Assembly: GCA_019426215.1 (NCBI GenBank)
Contig: CM033396.1
Span: 23,327,101-23,391,100, forward strand
From: Buddleja alternifolia
Taxonomy: Eukaryota > Streptophyta > Magnoliopsida > Lamiales > Scrophulariaceae
Direction of reading: 5' to 3'
Length of the DNA: 64,000 nt
How positions within the stretch are numbered: the stretch's first letter is position 1; every line of letters begins with the position of its first letter. The position numbers and the translations under genes were made by a program. The notes below the pieces were generated by a model. The model did no database searches. It worked only from the letters and a program-made list of their open reading frames with translations, and was not told the origin of the DNA. Of this stretch, positions 1 to 9,161 are shown piece by piece.

Positions 1-1
1 C

Positions 2-1186
2 ACACGTCGGGCCAATGAAGCCTCCTCTTCTCAGGCTCCACCACCACACAAGCCCGAAGAGTCTGAGGTTCCACTTTATGATAGAACCAAATTTGTGAGC
101 TTAGAGGCATCTACACGCTACTCTGAGATTTTCCTGTCTAAGAATTGTGTTCCCGAGCGTGGAATAAATGTTACAGATCGGAATCAGGAAATTCTCTTTC
201 AAATCCAAAACCGTGGGTGGACTAACTTTGTGAAAACTCCTCAGCCTGCTGTCCTCTCGGTGGTTCGTGAGTTTTATGCCAATGTTCACGACTTTGATCA
301 AGTCAAACGGAAGAATAGGGTTAAAGTGCGGGGTGTGTCGGTTAAATTTGATAAGAAAACCATCAACCGACTCTTTGAGCTTCCATACGTTGGCAATGAG
401 GAATTTTTGAACTTTGAGTCCGACTATATGGAGTTGATGAACACCATTTGCCACCCCGGGTCCACTTGGATAACGACTCGGGGCATTCCGGTCAAGTTTC
501 CCCGCACATGCCTTCTGCCCCAGGCTAAGCTTTGGTATCTATTCATTACGGCCCGCTTTCTTCCCACCACATCGGTCAGTATGGTGCTAAAGAGCCGAGC
601 AACTCTTCTTTATGCCATTATGAGTGGCCGCAGCATTGAGGTCGGCCGCATTTTAAACAAATCCCTGTTGGAATCAATTCAGAAGAGCACTACACAGAAT
701 CTGGCTCACCCTCATTTGATCACTGCATTAGCTATACGCGCGGGTGTCCCTATTCACTCTTCTGAGGCCACAACACGGCCTATGGGAGATCTTGATGATG
801 CCAGCATTGCTGCACCGCTTCCACCACTTTATGCGGATGCCGGTGATGCTGATGTACCTCCTGATATGCAGGCTCCCGCTGTCCCTCCCCCAGCCCCACG
901 TTCTCAGACTGCGAGGTATGAACACCTCGATGCTCAGATACATGCTTTACGGATGGATATGCATCAGGGTTTTGATACGATGATGACAACATTTCACGGG
1001 ATTACTACACAGTTGGACCGGGCTGAGAGGCGCCACAAGCGCCTATGGGATTTTCAGATACGCAGTTTCGAGCACCTCCACTCCGGACTCAGTGCCCCAC
1101 TTTCACCCCCTGCCTGGGACTCACCTCCCCATCCACAGCCCGACACTTCAGAAGCTCCTGATGACGCTATGCCCACATCCCCTTAG
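2..1186 (+). CDS. Third ORF of an Athila/Tat-like gypsy retrotransposon (plant transposon protein-like), 5' partial
   Basis: The reading frame is open from base 2 to a TAG at 1184-1186, so the gene enters the window from the left; the GTG at 95 is an internal valine codon, not a start. The first two thirds have the pattern of the putative plant transposon protein domain found downstream of pol in Athila-like elements: an opening block with FYANV, a VRGVSVKF segment, a FELPYVGNEEF segment, then LPQAKLWYLF and a hydrophobic stretch ending GRIL. The C-terminal third is proline- and alanine-rich, followed by a charged, probably helical segment (about LDAQIHALRMDMHQG to RRHKRLW) and a Pro/Ser tail. 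A G-rich 3' region typical of Athila-type elements follows. Function is unknown; such products are often called envelope-like. No stop or frameshift lies in the visible part. Family assignment is from pattern memory. Confidence 0.75.
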   Translation, partial: TRRANEASSSQAPPPHKPEESEVPLYDRTKFVSLEASTRYSEIFLSKNCVPERGINVTDRNQEILFQIQNRGWTNFVKTPQPAVLSVVREFYANVHDFDQVKRKNRVKVRGVSVKFDKKTINRLFELPYVGNEEFLNFESDYMELMNTICHPGSTWITTRGIPVKFPRTCLLPQAKLWYLFITARFLPTTSVSMVLKSRATLLYAIMSGRSIEVGRILNKSLLESIQKSTTQNLAHPHLITALAIRAGVPIHSSEATTRPMGDLDDASIAAPLPPLYADAGDADVPPDMQAPAVPPPAPRSQTARYEHLDAQIHALRMDMHQGFDTMMTTFHGITTQLDRAERRHKRLWDFQIRSFEHLHSGLSAPLSPPAWDSPPHPQPDTSEAPDDAMPTSP

Positions 1187-1474
1187 ACATTTTCTTGTTT
1201 TTCTTTTCTTCCTTTTGAACATTTGTATTGTTGGATTATTACATTTATTGTCGTTTTTTTTTTTTTTTGGTTGTGGTGTTTATGTTTTTCTCATTGTGTG
1301 TGACCTTAGTGTTATGATGATGCTTCTTGTCTTTTCTTGTCTTTTCTCACTCCACAGATGGCTCGCCTTTAGTTTCAGACTCTACGCCTTGTTGCTCTTT
1401 CGCTTTTTGGACATCACTTACCTTCAACGTTCAGGGACGTCTTTCTTTCTTCTTCTTTACATATATATGTCCGC

Positions 1475-1513
1475 TCATTGGGGGCAATGTGCTAGCTTAG
1501 TTGGGGGGTGGGT
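1475..1513 (+). other. G-rich 3' region of the gypsy element (PPT-like)
   Basis: Two G-runs (TTGGGGGCAATGTG and TTGGGGGGTGGG) lie about 300 bp after the stop of the upstream ORF. A 'GGCAATGTG ... TTGGGGGG' pair is also present, in reverse, in the Athila-type element at 53,150-53,220. It is typical of the 3' untranslated end of these elements. Which run primes plus-strand DNA cannot be told, and no clear LTR start was recognised after it. Confidence 0.45.
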
Positions 1514-1739
1514 TAGACGTCCCATTTTTTTTTTTTGTGATGTGGCGAATTGGTGGAACTTGTGCTCATTTGTTAAGATTCATGCTTGATTTGGGATTAG
1601 AAAAATGTGATAGTCATTGATTTCATGTTCATGATTTGTTATACTTTTGCTTGGAGCATTGAATATCTCTACTTCATCTTAGACGACTAGGCCTTATAGG
1701 GATGGGCTTCTGGGATTTGTTCCATCTTAGCGCATATGT

Positions 1740-2949
1740 AATTAATTAAATCCAAGTCCAATCCAATTGATAATTAATTAATTACTTTAATCCAATTAAA
1801 ATTAATCTAATTACTTTAATTCAACTTATAAAATAATTTCTAATTAATTTAACTTATGAATTAATATGATTTAATTAATTTATTTAATCCAATTAAATAT
1901 CTTCAATTAAATCATGCCATCCATTTTGTTAGTCAATCACATCTAATGTGATTTTACCAATATACTCTTAGCATGGAAAAATATTCATTTTCTTCACATA
2001 GCGCGACTCTCTTGGCTAGCTTCAATTGGCAGTGGGAGGATTCCAAAGGATAAGGTTGTCACCTAGCCAACATTATGGAACCAAATCGTAGCCCAATTGA
2101 ATACGAGATGAACATGTCATCACGAACCTTGATTACGACAACCATATGCGTATAACCTCTTCGCCGACGTGACCCGATCAAGTAAGAGCCATGGTATGTC
2201 AAACTCAAAGAATTTGATGTTGTGCTAGGTAATCATAATAATGTGAAATTACCAAACTACCCTTAGTGACCATCACTAGTTAGTTTATATGCTTTGACCA
2301 AAGACTTCGTAATTTCAATTACTTATGATTGTACAGGCCACATACTCGTTTACTGTCGAGACTGTGAATCCCATATTGAAAGTTATCTTACAATGTCAAA
2401 TGCACCATGTGGATCGTACTTCGAGGTTAACCCCACCTATCAAGTGATACGGGTCTAACTGCTCCGATAACATATCCAATACTACAAGCACATTGTAAAT
2501 AACTCCTCGGATCTAAAGTTCACACATACTATCGCAATCTTAATCTCAATCATTGACTGTCAAAAGCGAGTTCAAATATGTTAATTCCATTAACTATATT
2601 CATGACACCAGCTCCCACTATTTAATCAGTATTCGACTGACACTTCCTTGTCAAAGCAGGTGTCATACGAGTTGAATTTTAATGCCTAATTAAAATTTCT
2701 TAACTCGCGAACTCTCTTTTAAGAGATTAAGTTCTTGAATCTTCCAGTCCTCCTCTCAACTATAAGAGGTGGAAAGTCTATCTTCAAATCTCATGGACTT
2801 ATTTTTTCAATACATTCAAATGCCATTAGATTTATATGAACAAAATCAAAACCTTTATTCTATAAAAACACAAAATAGTTTGTACAAATAAATTATCAAA
2901 TCCTTACTCAATCTAATTCCTCATTGGCATTGAGGGCATGCACCTAACA
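1740..2949 (-). mobile_element. LTR-like segment 1 (copia-type, minus orientation)
   Basis: Read on the minus strand, it begins TGTTAGGTGCATGCCCTCAA, resembling copia LTR starts with a '..GCCCTCA.. ' opening. It shares a long colinear stretch with segment 2 (2,950-3,968): both contain ATCGTAGCCCAATTGA, a CAAGT(A/G)AGAG block, CGACCCCACCTAT or close variant, and an end GAGGGCA..CCAACA or CCTAACA. The low-coordinate boundary is uncertain; 1,740-1,980 is AT-rich TTAATTAA-type sequence that may be part of it or of the preceding element. Confidence 0.5.
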
Positions 2950-3968
2950 GTTACTTCCCTTAAATCACCGCGAGTGGAGTTGCAGACAAAAAATCTCTAT
3001 TATTCTCTCACAGGGGGGCGACAGCTAAATCTAGAGAGGAACCAAAGAATGTGGGTAACACCTAACCAGTCCCATGGCCCATATCGTAGCCCAATTGAGA
3101 AAGAATGAACAGGATTATTCTAAACCTTTATCATCATGAATACCGTACAAGTATAAACCTTTCATTCTAATATCTCAGTCAAGTGAGAGTCACGGTTCAG
3201 CCATACTTACAGGATTTGACCATATGCTTAAGTCATGATGAGTTGAGGTTACTGAGCTTACTCTTATGTCTAACATGAGTAGCTCCATTACTTTGGCCAA
3301 AGAATTTTGATCTCACTTACTTATGATTGCGAATGATATATGCTCATTCACTTATGAGAGAATAAATTCCATCTTAGCAATCAATGAAAACTACCACTTT
3401 CCTATCAAGTTTCACTTCAAGGTCGACCCCACCTATAGGTCAGTTGGGTCTAACCACTCTAATGACGAACTTGATATCACAAGTGCATCTTCAACATGAT
3501 TTCTCAAGTCTAAGGTCCATGCACACCTATCACAACTAATCAATTCTGTCATTGACTATCATAGAGTGAAACCTATGTGACAGAACTGGTGCGAGTCGTG
3601 TTCGAACTCATCAGTCCCACTGATGTGTCTATTACACAGGCGCTCACTAATCCATTGTTTTCAAGTGGCACTTTCATGTCAAAGTTCATTACATACAAGT
3701 TTTATCCAATTTTGATGTCCAGTCGAAACTCTCCAATTTGCGAACGAGTTCAGGGATCCAGTACCAAATACTTCTAGTGTCATTCTCCTTAACCCATAAG
3801 GAGTAGAAGACTTGCCTTGATCTCTTGGACTAAATATTGTCTGCAAACTTACAAATGCCAATAAGTAAAACAATAGAAATGCCTTTTATATAAATATAAA
3901 GTTTAATTACAAGTAAGATGCCCTATACAATCTATCATCTATGGCATCTGAGGGCACAAAAACCAACA
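2950..3968 (-). mobile_element. LTR-like segment 2, diverged relative of segment 1
   Basis: It is colinear with segment 1 but well diverged. On the minus strand it begins TGTTGGTTTTTGTGCCCTCA. It directly abuts segment 1 with no internal retroelement domain between them, so the pair is either two solo LTRs, one inserted at the edge of the other, or a heavily deleted element. The right end meets minisatellite sequence at 3,969. Short open frames here (around 3,577-3,873) have no recognisable content. Confidence 0.5.
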
Positions 3969-4095
3969 GTAATGATACGACATATCCGATTTAACAAGAC
4001 ATCATTTTAGTTGTAACGATACGTCGTATTAGTTGTAATGATAAGGTAGGGATTTATGTCGTTTAGTTCGATATAATTGTATTATTTATGTTCAA
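3969..4095. repeat. Minisatellite remnant (GACGTAT..TTACA family)
   Basis: A few degraded units such as GTAATGATACGACATAT and TTGTAACGATACGTCGTATT are visible. They belong to the same ~21-23 bp family as the large array at 5,828-6,926, read in either orientation because the unit core ATACGTCGTA is nearly palindromic. Confidence 0.6.
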
Positions 4096-5284
4096 TTATA
4101 TGTAATTTATGCCACAAATGCGTATAATCAGTTTTATATTTGAGTTCAAGAATACATTATTGCAATTTAAGGGAAGCAAGGGAATAAAGTGCACAATTAG
4201 TGAAAAATCCGAGAATTCAGAGTCTAATGTACGAACCTCAGAAAGGTCTATGCCCAGACGTGATGATTGTAGCGTTTGGACGTGAAGAAGGTTTACGTAC
4301 GAACACCAACAGTCCAACGTTCGAACGTGAGTCCCGACAGAGCAATTTTCGCATTTTAAAAGTCTGATTCAAAGTGGGGTTTGTCCGATAATTGATATAA
4401 AAAAGACGAAACAAAACACAGAGAGCAGCCAGCCGACTTCAGCAGTCCTAATTTAAGACTTAGAGAGCAAGAAGAAGAAAAACCAGGATAGTTCATCTTC
4501 AACAGTAGGGAGTTCATTAGATTAGATACATATTTTGTCTATGGATATATATCGCTATTCTGATTTACTTTTGTTGGTAGTTATGAACTGATTTTATTAG
4601 ACTAAGGTCATGTAAGGTCAGATTTATGATGATTGATATATAAAAGTTGTTTCTTTAAGTTAATTATGATGTTGCTATGTGTTATGATTTATGTGTCTTT
4701 ACTCCATTCATATGCTTGATCACCATATGTGTGTTATTTTGCCTATTTTATTTGTTCGGGAGAAAGTAAATTAGGGTGCAAGGGAAATCATAATATCATC
4801 TAAGTCAGTTGATGCTAGGGATGGCTACATACTCCGGATGTTGTTAGCCAGATTTATTTGGAAGAATGTGAATTAATCTAGAAAAAATTCTAGTTTTTAA
4901 TGCATACAGTAGAGATTGCTACACCCAATCTAGTATAGGTTATCATGAGTGAGGGATCGGATTGATAATACTCTTAAGAAATTTTCCACCATAGCAACAC
5001 TAGTCTAATAATTTGAAGAGCAAAATTTATATAGATACAAGTAAATATGTGTCATTATATGTGTCGTAGTTGCTTTCTCATATAATTTTATCATCTTGCT
5101 TCATAATTATAATTAGTTAATTTAGTTGTGTTTAGACATTTCTAAGTTTTATTTAATTCTTGCTGTAATTTCTTGCAAAACTGAAATACAAATCTCTGTG
5201 AGTTCGACATCCTGGACTTAATTGTCCACTTTATCACACTACACATGATCAGTCCTCTTGCTGTTAAATACACAACTGGGTTAT
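4096..5284 (+). mobile_element. Probable gypsy-type LTR fragment or solo LTR
   Basis: This stretch is lodged between two blocks of the same minisatellite. It has an opening with sparse CpG-containing motifs (ACGTACGAAC, GTTCGAACGTGAG) and an AGAGAGCAGCCAG region. Near its end AATCTCTGTGAGTTCGACATC resembles the terminal part of many plant Ty3/gypsy LTRs. It has no coding capacity and no PBS was identified, so it would be solo or truncated. Exact ends and target duplication were not resolved. Confidence 0.35.
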
Positions 5285-5800
5285 TGTGCATCATGTAACA
5301 ATACGTCGTATTCTGTGTAACAATACATCATATTAGTTGTAACAATACGTCACTCATGTTATGATAAATGAACAATATTAAATATGTACAATCATGTGTA
5401 TAAATATCTCAAACTATTAATTCATACCCACAGAGTCAAGTGATAAGTGGTAATAGTGTAGATAGACATATTGTTTGGTATATCTAGTTCTCTTTAGTGT
5501 TGTTTATCAAGATATGATATATTACTAAACAACTTACAAGCATGGGACTTCATAATATCACGGTCTAATGGCATTATAAATAAATAATATTAAATATATA
5601 AATGTCTAAGTATAATCATGCGTATAAGTATCTCAAAACTACAAACTCACACATATTGCATTTGTGAAAGACATGTACCTTTTTGATTGAACGCATATTA
5701 TCTCCATTTTTTTGTCTAATGCAACTTTAAAATATCACAAATAGATACATTCATGTGTAAATTACTTGTCCATATATAATCAAGTGTGTCAATGAGTTTG
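5285..5800. repeat. Minisatellite remnant and a ~210 bp-spaced direct repeat
   Basis: 5,285-5,355 has minisatellite units (AACAATACGTCGTATT). After it, an AT-rich phrase (AATATTAAATAT..AATCATGTGTATAA.TATCTCAAA) occurs near 5,370 and again near 5,590, a diverged direct repeat. No gene was seen. Confidence 0.5.
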
Positions 5801-5803
5801 GCG

Positions 5804-5824
5804 TTTAGGGTTTAGGGATTAGGG
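5804..5824 (+). repeat. Three telomere-like units
   Basis: TTTAGGG TTTAGGG ATTAGGG: two perfect and one near-perfect plant telomere unit, immediately before the minisatellite array. It is too short to claim a telomere relic with certainty. Confidence 0.6.
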
Positions 5825-5827
5825 TAC

Positions 5828-6926
5828 GTACAGTTACAACTGAAAGGATGTATTATTACATAAAATAGTACGTAATGTTACGACTAATAGGATGTATTGT
5901 TACATAGAATAAGACGAATCGTTACAACTAATAGGAAGTAATGTTACATAGAATACGATGTATCTTTACAACCAACACAACATATTGTTACAACTAGTAT
6001 GACGTATTATTAAAAATAATACGACGTATCATTACAACTAAAAGGATGTATTACAACTAATAGGATGTATTATTACATATAATAGAACGAATTGTTACAA
6101 ATAATAGGAAGTAATGTTACATAGATTAATACTTATTGTTACAACTAATATGACGTATTGTTACAACTAAAATAATATATTGTTACATAGAATACGATGT
6201 ACATTTACATAAAAAAAAATGACGTATGGTTACATATAAAATGACATATTAATTATTACATACACAATGACGAAAATAATGTATTATTACATTTAAAATG
6301 ACGTATGTTTATAAAGAAAATGGCATATGGTTACATATAAAATGACATATTATTACATACAAAATGATGTATGTTTACAAAGAAACTGACGTATGGTTAC
6401 ATATAAAATGACGTATTATTAAATATATAATGATATATTAATACATATAAAATGACCTATATTAAAGAAAATGACCTATTATTACATTTAAAATGACATA
6501 TGTTTACAAAGAAAATTTCGTATGGTTACATATAAAATGACCTATTATTACATACAAAATGACGTATGTTTACAAAGGAAATGACGTGAGTTTACATATA
6601 AAATGACGTATTATTATATTTAAAATGACATGTTTACAAAGAAATGAGGTATCATTACAACTAATATGACGTATCGTTAAAACTAATACGATATATTTTT
6701 ATAACTAATATGACGTATCATTACAACTAATATGACGTATCATTACAATTAATATGATGTATCGTTACAATGAATACGACATATCATTACAACTAAAATG
6801 ATGTATTGTTACATAGAATAAGAGATGTATCATTACAACTAATAGGATTTATTGTTACATAGAATCTGACGTATCTTTGCAAATAATAAGATGTATTGTT
6901 ACATAGAATACGACGTACCATTACAG
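5828..6926. repeat. ~21-23 bp minisatellite array
   Basis: Fifty or so degenerate units follow the pattern (T)GACGTAT(T/C)(A/G)TTACA followed by ACTAATA, TATAAAA or TAGAATA. Variants are interleaved: the ACTAATA type dominates at both ends, and the TATAAAA/AAAGAAAA type in the middle (about 6,200-6,640). The same family recurs at 3,969-4,050, 5,285-5,355 and 60,178-60,695. No open frame of substance exists here. Confidence 0.85.
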
Positions 6927-6940
6927 AAAAAATATTGATA

Positions 6941-7620
6941 GTTTTTAGCAGACATTTGAAAAATAAACTATTTCATACTAGAAGATTATTGATAATGTGT
7001 CATACAAAATTGGAAAGCCTTATGTATCTACCTTGAAAGGAAAAAAAATGGTTTATGATTTTGAACATCGTACAATGCGTTATGGACTTTCTCATGAAGT
7101 CGTGCAAAACTATCTACAAATTTTAGCTTACAATTAAAAAACAACCGGTTTCATATTAGAAATTTCTTGATAGTGTGTTCTACATTTTCGGAAAGCCCTA
7201 TTTTTCACTATGAAAAAAAGGTTTGTGGTTCCGAATATCATACAGTGCGTTATGGACTTTCTTGTGAAATCACGCAAAACTGTCGACAAATTTTAGCTTA
7301 CGTTTGAAAAAAAATTTGCTTCGCACCATATTTTTCTTGATAATGTATCATAATATTAGTAAAGCCCCATGTGTCTACTTTGAATGTAAAAAATAATTTA
7401 TAATTCCGAGCAACCTATAGTGCATTATGGATTTTTTGTGAAGTCACGCAAAATTATTGACAGATTTTAGCTTACGTTTGAAGAATAAACTGTTGCATAT
7501 GAGACGTTTATTGATAATGTATCATACAATTTCTGAAGGTTCAATGTGTCTATTTTTTTAAAAAAAAACAGTTTATAATTCGGAACATCCTACAGTGCTT
7601 TATAGACATTTTCTAGAGAA
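6941..7620. repeat. Four diverged tandem copies of a ~170-179 bp repeat
   Basis: The anchor TTTTAGC(TTA or AGA) recurs at about 6,942, 7,121, 7,291 and 7,465, giving periods of about 179, 170 and 174. Each copy contains in order an AAATAAACT.TTTCATA..AGA part, TTGATAATGT(G/A)TCATA, AAAGCC..ATGTGTCTA, a poly-A/T run, GTTTAT(G/A)ATTC.GA, CATC.TACAGTGC.TTATGGACTTT and (T/G)GTGAA.TCACGCAAAACT. The last copy is incomplete. Confidence 0.8.
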
Positions 7621-7675
7621 TATTATTTTTGGTGTTAAAAATAGAGTTGTGGATTAAAATAAAATTACCGTACAA

Positions 7676-7736
7676 CACTAAAATGGTGTAAAAGTTACTC
7701 TACAACACTAAAATGGTGTAAAAATTGCACCATTTT
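7676..7736. repeat. Short direct repeat with hairpin
   Basis: ACAACACTAAAATGGTGTAAAA occurs twice, about 30 bp apart. AAAATGGTG (7,710-7,718) pairs with CACCATTTT (7,728-7,736) around a 9-base loop. It could be a terminal structure of a small transposon; no partner end was found. From 7,741 to 8,188 nothing but AT-rich sequence with a TA-dinucleotide run near 7,992-8,016 is visible. Confidence 0.5.
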
Positions 7737-8188
7737 TACATTGATCCAATTAAGGCAGGCAAAACTAACTCTTATCCATAAGTAACCAATCAACTGCACA
7801 TTTACAATTTTTTTAAATTGTAGGCGTCCCATCCTATGAATTCTTTGAACTTTTAATTAGAAGACAAGATACTCTTTTTCTTTCTCCTTCTATATTTCAA
7901 TTATCACTCCAAATTCTTATTCAGTTAAAAAAAACTAATCTGATTACTTGAAGTTCTATGAGGTAATTCTTTTCCTTGTACATTCAAGACCATATTATAT
8001 ATATATATATATATATTGTCTTCCAATTAATTACAATGTATTTACATCTACAAAGTGCAGATATGTGGTAAGATTCGTTGAAAAAATTTCAAATTATTCA
8101 ACTTTCCAGGTATATTTATGATTTTTTATTAATTATAAGCACACGTATTGAATGTGTCTATGCGGTTACGCGATTAGTAATAATAATT

Positions 8189-8746
8189 AGGGAAAAATAC
8201 TAAACCCCCATAAAAAAATTTATATCAAAAAAATCCATGAATATATTTTTTAATCTCAAAAACCTATTTTTAAAATATTTTCATTCAAAGAAAAAAACAA
8301 AAGTTAAGATAAACAACTTTTTGGATTAAGTTACCCTTAATGTCTTAAGTTAAGAATTGATCAATTGATTTTTAAATCTTTTCATCTTACTACTAAATAT
8401 TTATATATTTATTATATAAAATTTATTTTTAAATTTAACATGGTAATTATCTAAAAGTACTCTTTTTAAATTTTAAAAAAGATTAAAAAAAATCTCAAAT
8501 TTTGAAATTAAAATCATAATTGATATCAGTTATCAATATAAAAATTTTCAATAAACAAATTTATATACAAAAGTACAATTGATTAAGTAAAAGGCTAAGA
8601 GCAATTAAGTCCATAAATTTATTAGCCCTAAATTTTGGGTTCTTTTAAATGAAAAGTTGATAGTATGGATTTTTTGGATTAAAATATATTATCATGACTT
8701 TTTGGATATAAATATTTATTTTAAAAGGGTTTTAGTAATTTTCCCT
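8189..8746. mobile_element. MITE-like element with terminal inverted repeats
   Basis: The left end AGGGAAAAATACTAAACCC is matched by the right end, whose reverse complement is AGGGAAAATTACTAAAACCC (two differences allowing one shift). The interior is AT-rich and non-coding, and the near-terminal parts remain partly complementary (ATCCATGA-type versus GGATTTTTT-type stretches). Flanks TAATAATTA and TTGTAATTA resemble an imperfect ~8-9 bp duplication, which would fit a Mutator- or hAT-type MITE. Length is about 558 bp. It lies 0.4 kb upstream of EXO70. Confidence 0.6.
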
Positions 8747-8929
8747 TGTAATTACAATTGAGTACAATCTAATTCTATATGCATCCACCACGTTGCCGGT
8801 TTACACTTTAAGCGCTACTCGTACCCTGGGTGCGTAATTGATCAAATCAAGCCGGCCTAACCACCAGCCGATTGATTAACCCCTCTAACCAAACACTCCG
8901 ACGCGGCATTTCCTTATCCCTATTCCAAT

Positions 8930-9161
8930 TTTTCCAATGTCAATCAATCAATCAATCAATCCAAACAAACACGTAGAGCAGAGAAAACGAGGGGAGAAAT
9001 GGAAATTATTAATGGACACCCCCAAAATCAAATAAACCTTTGAACTCTCTTTCCTTCTCTCTCTCTCCCCCACACAAATTCCAAGCCCTAGTTCTTCAAT
9101 CGATACATACAATCTGTATACATACATACACGGAGGAGAAAGTGATACACAGAGAGAGATT
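8930..9161 (+). promoter_or_regulatory. Putative EXO70 promoter-proximal region and 5' leader
   Basis: A TCAA tetranucleotide run lies at about 8,940-8,962 and a pyrimidine tract (CTTTCCTTCTCTCTCTCTC) at about 9,048-9,069. Such CT tracts are common in plant 5' leaders. No ATG-initiated frame of note precedes the start codon. The transcription start itself cannot be read from the sequence. Confidence 0.4.

Noticed and set aside
1092..1589. 165-codon plus-strand frame overlapping the end of the gypsy ORF
   Set aside because: The translation is low-complexity (Phe/Leu-rich from T-rich DNA) and covers the 3' untranslated region.
5828..6926. CRISPR-like array of regular short repeats
   Set aside because: The units are degenerate, have no unique spacers, and the sequence is plant nuclear DNA; it is a minisatellite.
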